A stretch of DNA of 64,000 nt from a bacterium 1xD8-48 (GTDB lineage Bacteria > Bacillota > Clostridia > Lachnospirales > Lachnospiraceae), in contig QZDS01000013.1 of NCBI GenBank assembly GCA_009917455.1, positions 1-64,000 of the forward strand, written 5' to 3'. Position numbers and translations under genes: made by a program. Every line of letters starts with the position of its first letter. Within the stretch, counting starts at the first letter, position 1. The notes beneath the pieces are model-generated. The model had not been told where the DNA came from. It saw only the letters and a list, made by a program, of their open reading frames with translations, and did not search any database. Below are positions 1 through 8,677 of the stretch, piece after piece.

Positions 1-42
1 ATCTGCATATATATTAAGTTTATTGAGGACTTCGATTGTCAT
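1..42 (-). CDS. 5' end of an unidentified gene leaving the window
   Basis: Fourteen codons (MTIEVLNKLNIYAD) read leftwards from an ATG at 42 and run off the window edge. A GAGGT ribosome binding site lies at 53-57, and an inverted repeat lies just upstream of the start. Too little is visible to name a product. I call it a gene because the start, the Shine-Dalgarno sequence and the operator-like repeat are correctly placed. Confidence 0.45.
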   Translation of the reverse strand, partial: MTIEVLNKLNIYAD

Positions 43-77
43 GTTGGCTAACCTCACATTTATAATATTTAGCCAAC
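43..77 (-). promoter_or_regulatory. 8-bp inverted repeat, probable operator of the leftmost gene
   Basis: GTTGGCTA (43-50) pairs with TAGCCAAC (70-77) across a 19-bp AT-rich centre. It lies directly upstream of the ATG at 42. On the minus strand a TTGCTT / 17 bp / TATAGT promoter-like pair precedes it, so a dimeric repressor bound here would cover the transcription start region. The regulator is unknown. Confidence 0.4.
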
Positions 78-412
78 TATAACATATGCTTCAAATTTAA
101 GCAATTATTTTTCTACAATTCCTTACTGACTATTTCAATTAATCCCATACAGGCTTCTCTCTTTTTCGATTGGGTACAAAATTTCTCTTCGATTTTATAA
201 AATAGGCATCACCTAAATCATAGCAGACAATTATATAAACTAACTGTCATTTAAGACACCACATACAAAATTGTCATCACTCGAACTCGGCGTGTTCTTC
301 GTTGTTCTTAACTGTATCTGTTTAGGTTTTGTGCAAATACACGCCTTTTTTTACTTCAATTACACCATTTATTCTGGCTTGCTGATTTTCTGTTGCCAAA
401 ATGTTGCCAATT
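78..412. other. Intergenic, no gene recognised
   Basis: AT-rich DNA with no convincing open reading frame. It contains a short direct repeat of GTTGCCA (392-408, spaced by AAAT), a motif I associate with sequence just downstream of integrase genes. It may therefore be the scar of an older insertion, but that is only an impression. Confidence 0.3.
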
Positions 413-676
413 TTACTTATCTCTATAATGAGAACCACATTGAACAATCTTTATCATATTATCTTCTATCCGATAAACGATACGATTTGCATCATCTATT
501 CGTCGGCTCCAATAAGATGCCAAGTCACCACTTAGTCTTTCTGGCTTTCCTATTCCCTCGTATCCATTTCGGTCAATATCCTTCAATAGCTGAAGGATAC
601 GCCTCAACGTCTTTTTATCCTGCTTTGTCCAGTATTCAAAATCTTCCCACGCCACATCTGACCATGACTTAATCAT
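413..676 (-). CDS. yoeB: YoeB/Txe-family mRNA-interferase toxin
   Basis: An 87-residue RelE-superfamily toxin, the usual size for YoeB. Family members bind the ribosome and cleave mRNA in the A site. Visible family features are the N-terminal SWSDVAWEDFEYW segment, the GKPERLSGDLASYWSRRI segment and the C-terminal CGSHY with the His-Tyr pair (His83/Tyr84 in E. coli YoeB). The ATG at 676 follows GAGGTG and lies inside the stop region of the antitoxin gene (8-nt overlap), so the two are translationally coupled. The TTG one codon earlier is an unlikely start. It is expected to be inactive when bound by the antitoxin from 669-920. Confidence 0.85.
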   Translation of the reverse strand: MIKSWSDVAWEDFEYWTKQDKKTLRRILQLLKDIDRNGYEGIGKPERLSGDLASYWSRRIDDANRIVYRIEDNMIKIVQCGSHYRDK

Positions 677-920
677 CAAAATTCACCTCATGTATCGTAC
701 CACCTGTCGCTTCCATTTGCGCTACAGATTCCCTAAGTCTGGTCATATTCTCCTGCGAATAAAACGGATCAACAGATACTTCAAACGGTATCCGTTTCTC
801 TCGTCCAAGTTTTTTAAGATAAATATTTATAGCCGTAGATAAAGACATGCCAATATCGGCACATGCCTGCTCTGCCTTTTTCTTTACATCATCCTCTATG
901 CGCAAACTAATTTGAGCCAT
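669..920 (-). CDS. RelB/DinJ-like antitoxin
   Basis: An 83-residue protein. Its N-terminus (MAQISLRIEDDVKKKAEQAC) is a ribbon-helix-helix DNA-binding segment of the RelB/DinJ type, and the acidic C-terminal half would wrap the YoeB toxin encoded immediately downstream. Antitoxin-first order, the 8-nt overlap and a shared promoter at 952-980 make a standard type II cassette that represses itself. GAGGTG lies 7-8 nt before the ATG. In such cassettes the complex binds the promoter palindrome, and TCACATGTCAC near 958-968 is a candidate. Confidence 0.85.
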   Translation of the reverse strand: MAQISLRIEDDVKKKAEQACADIGMSLSTAINIYLKKLGREKRIPFEVSVDPFYSQENMTRLRESVAQMEATGGTIHEVNFDD

Positions 921-951
921 TATATATCACCTCTTCCTTTTTGATATTACA

Positions 952-980
952 AGCATATCACATGTCACAGCATTTGTAAA
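952..980 (-). promoter_or_regulatory. Sigma-A-type promoter of the toxin-antitoxin cassette
   Basis: On the minus strand TTTACA (980-975), a 17-bp spacer and TATGCT (957-952) lie about 30 bp before the antitoxin start. The spacer contains the imperfect palindrome TCACATGTCA, a plausible site for autorepression. Confidence 0.55.
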
Positions 981-1369
981 TCATTTTGCTATACATTTGC
1001 TTATTTTTTCTATAATCATCCATAAAAATACATAGTTGCACTGGCAACAATTCACTACATTAATTTCTCTAAAAATAACATAATATAAATATAGCAGGCA
1101 ATCTCATAGACTACCTGCCATATAAAATAAATAATATACTCTTGTACTATTCGAACTCCTCGGCGGATAGCTTGAACTGACTATCTTTCTCTTATTTTTC
1201 AAGCATTTATTATCCGTATTATTTAAAAATTGCTCTCGTTTTTGTGCCAGTCAAAATTTTTAGAGCCAAAATAGAGCCACCTTATTTCATCCAATAATTC
1301 GGCATTAGTGCATATACAGCAATATAAAATATGAGGTGGCTCTCCCTTCTTCATCTTTCACAAATAAAA
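981..1369. other. Intergenic with hairpins, no gene recognised
   Basis: AT-rich, without a supported gene. An imperfect hairpin (GCAGG...CCTGC) lies near 1099-1123. A 10-bp inverted repeat, AGAGCCACCT (1273-1282) and AGGTGGCTCT (1334-1343), sits just beyond the NACHT gene. The latter may be a terminator stem without a U-tract or the footprint of an old element end. Confidence 0.35.
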
Positions 1370-3214
1370 TCATAATTCTTCTAATATTGTTGATACTCTT
1401 TTCTTTCTATTTACATTTGAATCATCATACTTCTCTAAAATTTGTAATGCAAATTCCACTTGACACTGAAACCACTGTAAATGATTTAGTAACTCTTCCT
1501 CTGATAAAACCAATAATATATCATTAAAACTAAATTCCTTTAGCCTAATGTCATTATTATCAAGTTTATTATTAGAAATAAAGTATATCTTTACTTTTTC
1601 ATATACAGCTTTCTCCACATCATTATCACTATTACCATATGGGAATTTATTTAATTTATTATTTAACATTAAACCGTAACACAAATATTTATTTTTTATT
1701 GTCAAAGATGTAGAATAAATATCTTTCTTTTCACTAGTTCTTCTTCGATTAAATCTCAGTCCCTCAAAAAGATTATTCAAAAATTCCAAAGAATATCCGT
1801 ATTGTGTATAAAGCTTTTGTATTTCCTTCAAAATTGGGCATAATATTATTTTATTAACCTTCTCGCTTTGTAAATCAAATAGCATTAGAAAATATGAATC
1901 AGAAAAAATGGACTCTGACTCTTTTATCCAATTTAATAATAATTTGCTTTGGATATCATCCACTAACTTACATGTATACCAAGCAGCAAAATATTCCTGA
2001 AAAGAACGATGTGAAAAATGATATACTACACCTTCCTTAATCAACATACAAACTGATTGCGTGAGGTCTTCTTGAAAATCTTCAACAGAAAAATTAAATC
2101 TATCAAATTTCTGTTTTGCTGTCTGTATATATGATCTCAATCTTGCTTCCGAAAATTGAAATTCTCCATTAAAATAAGACTTAAAACATATATAAGAGAA
2201 AATAAGTTTAAAATCCTCACACCCCAATCCACTTCTAATATCCCTAACATAAGAATCCTTAGTTGCATCATGTACATTAAACAATGTCACAAATGCTTCC
2301 TCATAAAAATCATTTAGCCTTTCTGGAATTGAAGCATGCTTTTGAAATGTCAAAAGCATAATATTCAGCAGCAATGGATTAGATGCAAAAGACTCATATT
2401 TTTCATATAATGAATTATCCAACTCCTTATAAAATGTTTCTTTAGCAACTTCGTCAAATTCAATTTTCTTTATCAAATCTAATGCCTGTTTCTTATTAAG
2501 TTTTAATGTTTCCACTTCACAAAAATCATTCCATCCTATAAATTCCTCGGAAGGCCTTGATGACAAAAAGTATCTATTGTTATTATATTTTTCTGCTAAA
2601 GCCTTTATTTCACTTGTAACCTTTTCTGCTTTATCTCTATTAACTTCATCATATCCATCCAAAAAAATTATATAGCCACCTTCTCCCATGCTATATTCAA
2701 AATATTCTTTAGTCAAATCAAATCCATTATCACATAAAGATTTATAAATTGTATCAAAAATAGATATCTCTCGAACATCACAAATATTAAAACTCCTTAA
2801 TTCTATCAAAACCGGTATTAACCCAGTTTCCTCAATTGTATTAAGAAATAAATGTTTAAATAAAATAGATTTTCCAATACCACCTGTTCCTGTTACAATA
2901 ATTTTATTTCCCAAACCAAATAAATTATTAATATTTTCTGTATTAATAGTCTTCCCATTGTATGATACACCTATACATTCATAAAAGGAGTATAATTCCT
3001 TGGGAGCACGTCTATAAATAATTGTTTTAATTTTACTATTCTTCTGTTTTGTATTTATTAGATATCGCTCATAAGCCGTTTTATATCTTATAGAATCTTT
3101 TGCATCTAAATCCTTAAAAAACTTCTTAATTTTATCCCATGCTCCTTTAATTGAATCTTCGACAATATTTGTTGCAACACCAGTCAAAAATTCTTGATTG
3201 TTAATAATATCCAT
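1370..3214 (-). CDS. NACHT-domain STAND NTPase, candidate antiphage bNLR
   Basis: A 614-residue protein starting at the ATG at 3214 (AGGGAG upstream); the longer frame to 3265 has no RBS. A short N-terminal effector-like region (1-85) is followed by a NACHT module: Walker A GTGGIGKS near residue 110, Walker B YIIFLDGYDEV near 185, sensor SSRPS near 220, and the hallmark FSHRSFQEYFAAW near 425. The C-terminal ~190 residues show no leucine-rich, WD or TPR repeats I can recognise. Bacterial NACHT proteins of this build (bNACHT) are known antiphage sensors related to NLRs, and lying beside a toxin-antitoxin pair in mobile DNA fits defence. Very AT-rich compared with the 22-kb element, which suggests recent transfer. 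Defence activity is inferred. Confidence 0.75.
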   Translation of the reverse strand: MDIINNQEFLTGVATNIVEDSIKGAWDKIKKFFKDLDAKDSIRYKTAYERYLINTKQKNSKIKTIIYRRAPKELYSFYECIGVSYNGKTINTENINNLFGLGNKIIVTGTGGIGKSILFKHLFLNTIEETGLIPVLIELRSFNICDVREISIFDTIYKSLCDNGFDLTKEYFEYSMGEGGYIIFLDGYDEVNRDKAEKVTSEIKALAEKYNNNRYFLSSRPSEEFIGWNDFCEVETLKLNKKQALDLIKKIEFDEVAKETFYKELDNSLYEKYESFASNPLLLNIMLLTFQKHASIPERLNDFYEEAFVTLFNVHDATKDSYVRDIRSGLGCEDFKLIFSYICFKSYFNGEFQFSEARLRSYIQTAKQKFDRFNFSVEDFQEDLTQSVCMLIKEGVVYHFSHRSFQEYFAAWYTCKLVDDIQSKLLLNWIKESESIFSDSYFLMLFDLQSEKVNKIILCPILKEIQKLYTQYGYSLEFLNNLFEGLRFNRRRTSEKKDIYSTSLTIKNKYLCYGLMLNNKLNKFPYGNSDNDVEKAVYEKVKIYFISNNKLDNNDIRLKEFSFNDILLVLSEEELLNHLQWFQCQVEFALQILEKYDDSNVNRKKRVSTILEEL

Positions 3215-3282
3215 AATAATTTCTCCCTTGTATTTTCTATAAATCAAGCATATTCTTATAAACACTATGCTACTTCGATATA

Positions 3283-3699
3283 CTACTTGCCCCTATGCTT
3301 CTCTTTCCTTTTCTGCCGTTTCAGTTCAAACTGCCGCTTTTTCTCTGCCTCCCGCTGTTCCCGGCTCACTATCTTACGCTCAGTTTTCAACTGCTCCTGC
3401 TGTAATTTCAAAGCCTGTTGCGATTTTGTACCTATCCCGGTATTCTGTACCTGTTTCCGCACTCCACGCTGTACTCGTTTAGGATTGCGAGCAGCTTCTT
3501 TTACATCAGTTGCCACAGCCGGACTAAATCGTAACCGATAGTAATTTTTCAAAACAAAATCATAAACCTCATAATCTTTGGGTTCTGCGCCAAACGTAAC
3601 CTTACACACAGATAGCCTTCCCTCTGATACACGTTCAAACACTCCCACCCAAAAGGGTTCTTCAAAAAATACTGTCAATTTTCCCGATACTTTGTCCAT
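3283..3699 (-). CDS. yjdF: YjdF family protein (DUF2992)
   Basis: A 138-residue protein: an N-terminal beta-rich core (MDKVSGKLTVFFEEPFWVG, with a central FGAEPKDYEVYDF) and a highly basic, coiled C-terminal tail (QREAEKKRQFELKRQKRKEK). This is the family usually placed behind the yjdF riboswitch, which senses azaaromatic compounds. Its biochemical role is not established and may be handling of toxic aromatic molecules. The ATG at 3699 follows AAGGAGGA. The long 5' leader at about 3705-3865 fits riboswitch control. Confidence 0.8.
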   Translation of the reverse strand: MDKVSGKLTVFFEEPFWVGVFERVSEGRLSVCKVTFGAEPKDYEVYDFVLKNYYRLRFSPAVATDVKEAARNPKRVQRGVRKQVQNTGIGTKSQQALKLQQEQLKTERKIVSREQREAEKKRQFELKRQKRKEKHRGK

Positions 3700-3704
3700 G
3701 ACAA

Positions 3705-3865
3705 TTCCTCCTTAAAATAATTGTAATGAACAAAGAACGGACGACCCTAAGGAGGGAGGGCTACTTACACCAAATCGGTGCGACTGGACTACCTACCAGT
3801 TCTGCAAGATTGTCTTGCGTTGTGTTTTTATCTTTGCCCCTATATATTACCACATAAACGCCCAT
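3705..3865 (-). ncRNA. Probable yjdF-motif riboswitch leader
   Basis: The minus-strand leader of yjdF is long and structured. It contains CAACGCAAGACAATC, CAGAACTGGTAGGTAGTCC and a segment rich in CCCTCCCTCC complementary to the downstream AAGGAGG. That could mask the ribosome binding site, implying translational control. I assign the class from gene context and general resemblance, not from a covariance model. Confidence 0.5.
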
Positions 3866-4006
3866 TTTTCCACAAAAATATGGCAATCCGCCTATAACTG
3901 CAAATTGCCATATTATCATTTCCCTTGTCTGCTCTAACTTACATGGTGCTAGCACCATGTGTCAATCATCACCAAAAGAAACACTATTTTTGCCACAGCC
4001 TACTTC

Positions 4007-4768
4007 TTATAACCATACTCCCCAATCCCCATAATTAAATGTTCCACTTCCATGATAAAGTTTTCCATCTGCCTTGAGATTTCTAAACGCTTCCCGCATA
4101 CGAATTAGGATTTCCGGCTTTATATCCAGTGAATGATGTCCCGGAAATACTTTCTTCACAGGCAATGCCGCAACTTTTTCCAAAGAATCAAGATATGCTT
4201 TCGGGTCAGTAGATGGATAATAAGCAAACAGAATGTCTTTATATACCAAATCACCCGTAAATAAATATCCCCTGCTTTTTTCCCAAAAGCACAAATGCCC
4301 CGGAGAATGTCCGGGAGTATGCAGCACTTCAATTTCCCTGCCACCAATATCAATGATGTCATGGTCTGTCAGCACTTTTGTTGGCATACCCTGAAACAAT
4401 TCATAATCGTTCACGCAAAAACCTTCGGGCAAATCACAGCGGTCTACAACCATCTCTCTAATCGTTTCTATTGATAGAGGGAATTTACCATTCAGCCAAT
4501 CCAATTCATCAGCATGGGCATAAAAATCCGCGAAATACTTATGCCCTCCAATATGATCCCAGTGAATATGCGTGGCTACTACCGTAATTGGCTTATCGGT
4601 AAGTTTCAGCACTTCCTTATAGATATTGGAAATGCCAAGCCCCGTATCAATAAGCAGGCTTCGTGTATTTCCATTCAACAGATAGCAATGCGTTTCCTCC
4701 CAATGGCGGTATTCGCTGATAATATATGTATTTGCATCAATCTTATCTATTGTAAACCAGTTATCCAT
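4007..4768 (-). CDS. MBL-fold metallo-hydrolase
   Basis: A 253-residue metallo-beta-lactamase-fold enzyme. Metal ligands are visible in order: THIHWDH (HxHxDH, residues 86-92), HTPGHSPGH near 151, TGDLVY near 171 and PGHH near 210. Together they form the usual dinuclear metal site. The arrangement is that of general hydrolases of the glyoxalase II/lactonase class rather than a beta-lactamase, and the substrate is not predictable. The next gene upstream (4799-5248) is 30 bp away and may be cotranscribed. Confidence 0.8.
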   Translation of the reverse strand: MDNWFTIDKIDANTYIISEYRHWEETHCYLLNGNTRSLLIDTGLGISNIYKEVLKLTDKPITVVATHIHWDHIGGHKYFADFYAHADELDWLNGKFPLSIETIREMVVDRCDLPEGFCVNDYELFQGMPTKVLTDHDIIDIGGREIEVLHTPGHSPGHLCFWEKSRGYLFTGDLVYKDILFAYYPSTDPKAYLDSLEKVAALPVKKVFPGHHSLDIKPEILIRMREAFRNLKADGKLYHGSGTFNYGDWGVWL

Positions 4769-4798
4769 TACTCCATACTCCTTAAAATCTCAATAAAT

Positions 4799-5248
4799 TT
4801 ATAGCTTCTCTATCTCTGCCAAAGAATTTTGAATATCCTTATAGACCAATGGTTGCATACTGTCTGCATAAATAGATATATCCGCTTTTTGCAGTGCAGA
4901 AACAATATCTTCTTTTAATTCCGGCTTATTTTTTGCTATCATAGGCAGTAATTTTATACACTGTCTTGCCGTTATCGGCTTAACATCTTCTATATGCTTC
5001 AAATATTCGTCTATGATTTCATCAATTTTATTATCTTTATCCCATTTAGCATTGTAGGCAATCAGCGTAAGCCCTCTTGTCCGAATGTAAGAATTATCAT
5101 TATCAATCATATCGGCTAACTTATCCATATAACAATATACCTTGTCAGATTCCTCACATTCTTTCTGTAACGTCTGCAATGCCTTGTATGCCATATTATT
5201 ATTTTTGTCTAATAACAGCGAAAAATTATCCTCAATATTTATTTCCAT
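4799..5248 (-). CDS. Small HEAT-like helical-repeat protein
   Basis: A 149-residue all-helical protein (NNMAYKALQTLQKECEES, SYIRTRGLTLIAYNAKWD, PITARQCIKLLPMIA) with the spacing of HEAT/ARM-type repeats. Similar small clostridial proteins are often labelled SufBD protein in databases, but I see no Fe-S assembly feature. It lies just upstream of, and on the same strand as, the MBL-fold gene. The function is unknown. Confidence 0.55.
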   Translation of the reverse strand: MEINIEDNFSLLLDKNNNMAYKALQTLQKECEESDKVYCYMDKLADMIDNDNSYIRTRGLTLIAYNAKWDKDNKIDEIIDEYLKHIEDVKPITARQCIKLLPMIAKNKPELKEDIVSALQKADISIYADSMQPLVYKDIQNSLAEIEKL

Positions 5249-5299
5249 GCCGTTTCATCTCCCATATCTTAAATCATGCTTTCGATTATAGCACTTTCT

Positions 5300-5328
5300 C
5301 CCTGTATCTGCCACTATAAAATACAGGG
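5300..5328. repeat. 8-bp inverted repeat at the edge of the MobV element
   Basis: CCCTGTAT (5300-5307) and ATACAGGG (5321-5328) lie between the accessory strip and the MobV element genes. It could be a terminator stem without a good T-tract, or mark the end of the MobV element. Confidence 0.35.
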
Positions 5329-5355
5329 CAAAGCAACCGCCACGCCCCATATTTT

Positions 5356-5676
5356 TTATTGCTCCAACGATTTTTCTATTTTGTATTTCTGCCCTTTCAA
5401 GTCGTTCTGCTTCTCATACAGATTATTGCGTTCTTTGCAGAGTTCTTTCATGCGCTCCAACTGCGCCCGCACTCCCTCTCGGCAATCCGGCTCTATCTTT
5501 TTATATTCCCCGGTCAGATTGCGAATTGTATTATTGTTTTCTTTTATCTGCTCTGACAGGCACACCCAATCTATCAGATTTTGTACTTCCTTGTCCGTTT
5601 CGTAAAGGTCTGTTTCCGCCACAATTTTAGCACACAGTCGTATCATAACTTTCTTTTCCATATCCGTCATATCCAA
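5356..5676 (-). CDS. Hypothetical coiled protein downstream of the MobV relaxase
   Basis: A 106-residue, strongly helical, charged protein (KENNNTIRNLTGEYKKIEPD and a C-terminal coiled coil ending KYKIEKSLEQ). It starts 16 bp after the relaxase stop on the same strand and so is probably cotranscribed. It may be a mobilization accessory factor, but I recognise no domain. Confidence 0.55.
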   Translation of the reverse strand: MDMTDMEKKVMIRLCAKIVAETDLYETDKEVQNLIDWVCLSEQIKENNNTIRNLTGEYKKIEPDCREGVRAQLERMKELCKERNNLYEKQNDLKGQKYKIEKSLEQ

Positions 5677-5691
5677 TCAATCCTCACTTTC

Positions 5692-7062
5692 CTATCGGCT
5701 CATTTCAAAGGCACGTTTCGGGCGTTTATTTGCCCTCTCCGCCTGTTCTAATGCCTTTGAATGTTCTACTATCGACTGCACCTGTTCCCTGCCGAAATGA
5801 CGTTCCAAACACCCCAAGTCAGACGCTTTTTCCTGCAATCGCTCTATGGTATCGTTCTGCTCCATGACCTTATCTGTCAAACGGCTAATCTGTACTTGTT
5901 GCCCGTCCACCTTGGCGGCAAATTTCTTGCTTTGCTCTGTAAGCTGTACGCATTTGATAGTCAGATTTTTTACTACCTCTTTCAATTTCTCCACAAGCGG
6001 AAGTGCTTTTTTATCCCGATAATTCTTTGCGCTCATCAATGCCCCCGGCTCTGCTAACTGCCATTTCACATCTTCATCATAGGTGTGTATATTGCGCTCC
6101 ATGACTTCTTTTGACTGTACCATTTTGTTAAGTTCCTGCTGTAACTTTTTCTGCTGTTTTTCCAATTTTTCATTTTCAGATTGCAGCTTTTCTTTATCCT
6201 CTGTTAGTTCTTCCGTCTGCTCTTTCAGCAGATGATTTGTTGTGGTAAGTTCCGATACTTCCTGTCGGATTGCTTCGCCCTCTTTTCGTATTTGCTCCGT
6301 TTCCCGTCCTGCCGCTATCTGCTGATAAAGAATGGAGGATAATTCCTCTTTACTGCCGGAGATTGTCTGTTCCAGCTCTGCAACCTCTTTTGCACGTTCC
6401 TTTTTCTCAAAATCCAAAACCGATAAATGCTTCTCATGTGTTCCCTTTTTCTCCCACTCAATATCATGCTTTAGCATAATCTCCGCAAGATGTTCTTTCT
6501 CTGCCGCTACCCACTGGTTACGTTCCGTTTCGCTCCTTGTGCCGCCTTTGAAGCCAAGTTCTGCCAGTGCCTTTTTTAATGACACCCTTGTTTCAAGCCC
6601 TCTCTTGCTTCCAGTCGTATAGGGTACGAAATCTATATGCAGATGCGGTGTGGCTTCGTCCATGTGGAGATAGGCAGAGAACACTCTCAATGTGGGATTG
6701 CGCCGCTGAAAGTCCTGCATATATTCATCAAGTATTTTCGCCGCAAGCTGTCCGTCCTCTGTCTTTGCCCCCATATCGTCCTTGTTGCCTATCTGCAAAA
6801 TAATCTCATGGAATGGCTTCTCCTGTTTCCCAGAACAGATTTTCTCATAATAATCATTAATTATGCGGTCACTTCTGGTCTGCTTCTCGTTGTACCGGGC
6901 GAGTGCTTCATCAAATAATTCGTGGTATACGTCTTTGATATTTTCGTTGCAGTATTCTACGTTCAAACAACTCCGTTCCGGGTCAGTGTTCTTTGCGTGG
7001 AATTTTCTGCTGTTATGGTTGACAGAGCCTTTCCCTGTCATAACGCTGATTGTCCGCTTCAA
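5692..7062 (-). CDS. mobV: MobV-family relaxase (Pre/Mob)
   Basis: A 456-residue plasmid-recombination/mobilization protein. The N-terminal ~200 residues are the relaxase domain, with NHNSR near the start, the conserved NEKQTRSDRIINDYYEKI block, and the metal-binding motif HMDEATPHLHIDFVPY near residue 130. The remainder is a long coiled coil (residues 220-410). MobV enzymes nick a nearby oriT and pilot single-stranded DNA through a helper element's conjugation channel. The hairpin-rich 7063-7393 segment just upstream is the natural place for oriT. It belongs to the same element as the split helicase gene and the integrase remnant near 31 kb. Confidence 0.9.
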   Translation of the reverse strand: MKRTISVMTGKGSVNHNSRKFHAKNTDPERSCLNVEYCNENIKDVYHELFDEALARYNEKQTRSDRIINDYYEKICSGKQEKPFHEIILQIGNKDDMGAKTEDGQLAAKILDEYMQDFQRRNPTLRVFSAYLHMDEATPHLHIDFVPYTTGSKRGLETRVSLKKALAELGFKGGTRSETERNQWVAAEKEHLAEIMLKHDIEWEKKGTHEKHLSVLDFEKKERAKEVAELEQTISGSKEELSSILYQQIAAGRETEQIRKEGEAIRQEVSELTTTNHLLKEQTEELTEDKEKLQSENEKLEKQQKKLQQELNKMVQSKEVMERNIHTYDEDVKWQLAEPGALMSAKNYRDKKALPLVEKLKEVVKNLTIKCVQLTEQSKKFAAKVDGQQVQISRLTDKVMEQNDTIERLQEKASDLGCLERHFGREQVQSIVEHSKALEQAERANKRPKRAFEMSR

Positions 7063-7393
7063 TCAATTTCCCTTTCTCCCTATCGGGTAATGAGCGCCGG
7101 ATACGGCGCATAGCCTTTGTTACTTTCTGCGAAAGTAACGCAAAAGCACTTTTGTCAGCTACGCCAACAAAAATGCAACCTGCAAGCAGGTTTTGCGCCC
7201 TGCCGGGGGCTTTCCGTCCTTCGGACGGTGGGCGGCTTTTCGCCGCCTTGATACCGCCGCTTCCCTGCTTTCTCTCAACAGCGCAACATTGCAATGTCTA
7301 TAATTTTTGCAACCTTGCAATCTTCAAGAGCGCAATTCCAAGACTGCAAAATTCTAATACCCTGCATTGTTGCGCTGTTACCTTGCCTGTCCG
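7063..7393. other. Candidate oriT / replication origin of the MobV element
   Basis: 331 bp without a gene between mobV and the helicase. It contains compact hairpins (CCGTCC-TTC-GGACGG near 7208; GGCGGCTTTTCGCCGCC near 7231) and a 12-bp perfect inverted repeat, AACAGCGCAACA (7277-7288) and TGTTGCGCTGTT (7368-7379). This brackets several short TTGCAA/GCGCAA-like repeats (7289-7360). Position upstream of a relaxase supports oriT, and iteron-like repeats next to a RepA-like helicase support an origin. The two may coexist. Confidence 0.5.
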
Positions 7394-8281
7394 TCACTGT
7401 CTGATTTTATCCAGTTCCCAATACCATGTATTGTTTATCCGCTTCGCCCGAATACCTAACTCTTTCTTCGCATTTTCCAGTGTCCGTTTTGATATGCCCT
7501 GTTCCTCCGCAAGATTAAAAATCTCATTGCTCTGCATGGCGTTGTTTGTTTCTGCCAGTTCCCGGAGTAGTCGTTTCGCCTGTTCCATTTTATTTGCTTT
7601 TGGGGCGATACCGCCTAACACTTCATCAGCGGTAATCTCATAATCCCCGAGCCATTGAAAACCGTCCTCTGACAATGCAAACGCTTTCGGGTGTCCGAAC
7701 GCCGCAAGGTTGTTTTTAATCTGCACAACAGCCCTTATATTTTCTTCCCCCTCAACCCTGCCGACTAAGAGAACGCTTCTAGCGACTGCAAAGAAATCAA
7801 TCGAACCCATTCCCCGGTATGCCGCTTTATTTCCTGCTGCCTTGTTCATATGCCCGACAAGGACAATCGCACACTGGTATTTCTCTGCCAGCGCCGCCAG
7901 TTTCTTTGTCATATCCCTTGCTTCATTCGCCCGGTTCATATCCATACCACCGCCCAAATAGGCTTGTATCGGGTCTAAAATCAGCAGTTTTGCGCCCGTC
8001 TTTATAACAGCTTCTTCCAAGCGTTCATCTATCATGGAAAGGGATTTTATCTTTTCATCAATGACAGAGATTTTCTCACAGTCTGCCCCTGCCTGTTCCA
8101 ATCGGGGCTTGACCGTATCGGCAAGACCGTCCTCTGCACTCTGATAGATTACATTCAAAGCCTCTGTAAGATTCATTCCACCGCCTAAACTTTCTCCCTT
8201 AGACAGTTTTGCCGCTATGTTCAGAATAAATGTTGTCTTTCCGTCACCCGGATCGCCTTGTACGATTGTCAGCTTGCCATA
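7394..8281 (-). pseudogene. 3' part of a RepA-like AAA ATPase gene, split by element A
   Basis: Downstream fragment of a RecA/RepA-type helicase gene. Reading continues upstream of the ATG at 8176 through an intact Walker A (GDPGDGKTT, about 8247-8221) and stops being gene sequence at 8281, exactly where the 22-kb element begins. Walker B is LLILDPIQAYLG, and the C-terminus has a winged-helix-like end (EEQGISKRTLENAKKELGI). The missing 5' end (30 codons plus RBS) is at 30409-30500 and rejoins in frame as ...FIPYG|KLTIVQG.... The ATPase would act in replication or mobilization of the MobV element. As it stands only a partial protein lacking the P-loop could start at 8176. Confidence 0.85.
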
Positions 8282-8307
8282 TGGGAATTTTCCATAAAGT
8301 AGAAAAA
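8281..8307. repeat. Left terminal inverted repeat of element A
   Basis: Begins ATGGGAATTTTCCATAAAGT. It matches the reverse complement of 30383-30409 at all but two or three of 27 positions. It also contains an internal GGGAATTTTCC-like palindrome. Presumed recombinase binding site (attL). Confidence 0.8.
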
Positions 8308-8330
8308 TAATTTAACACTATCCGTAATCA

Positions 8331-8360
8331 CCCGGCAGAAATGCCGGGCTTTTCTTTTTT
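8331..8360 (+). terminator. Intrinsic terminator at the left end of element A
   Basis: CCCGGCAGAAATGCCGGG (8331-8348) forms a GC-rich stem with a short loop, followed by CTTTTCTTTTTT. An identical stem recurs at 8678-8695. Confidence 0.75.
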
Positions 8361-8444
8361 ATTATCCCCATTTACAGTCATACGCACAGGAAACCTGTGC
8401 CGGTCACTGAACTAAAAGGACCCTTTTAGGAAATGGAGGCATGA

Positions 8445-8639
8445 ATGATGAACTGTACTGCAACAAGGAAACTGAGGCTAAAGGATATCCATAATAACAG
8501 TTACAACACTGACGAGATTCTTGAACTGCTCAAAGATTTTGAGGGCACAGATAACTATGCCGGTGCATTATCCTTTGTATGCCTGCTTCTTGGCACGGCG
8601 CCAGAAAAAATCTGGACGATGTTTGAATATGTAGAGTGA
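8445..8639 (+). CDS. Small hypothetical protein, first gene of element A
   Basis: A 64-residue protein (MMNCTATRKLRLKDIHNNSY...) with GGAGG at 8435-8439; either the ATG at 8445 or the next codon could start it. It is helical and acidic (DEILELLKDFEGTDNY), with no recognised family. It sits between two identical terminator hairpins and so forms its own small transcription unit. The size suggests a regulatory role, without direct evidence. Confidence 0.55.
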   Translation: MMNCTATRKLRLKDIHNNSYNTDEILELLKDFEGTDNYAGALSFVCLLLGTAPEKIWTMFEYVE

Positions 8640-8677
8640 CTGGTTCAGGCAGAAAACAATGCTGGCCATACACTCTC

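Noticed and set aside
3194-3958. Plus-strand and short minus-strand ORFs around yjdF
   Set aside because: They are antisense shadows of yjdF or lie in its structured leader, without RBS.
7050-7643. 197-codon plus-strand ORF opposite the mobV-helicase interval
   Set aside because: It runs antisense through the end of a real helicase gene and through hairpin DNA, and lacks an RBS.
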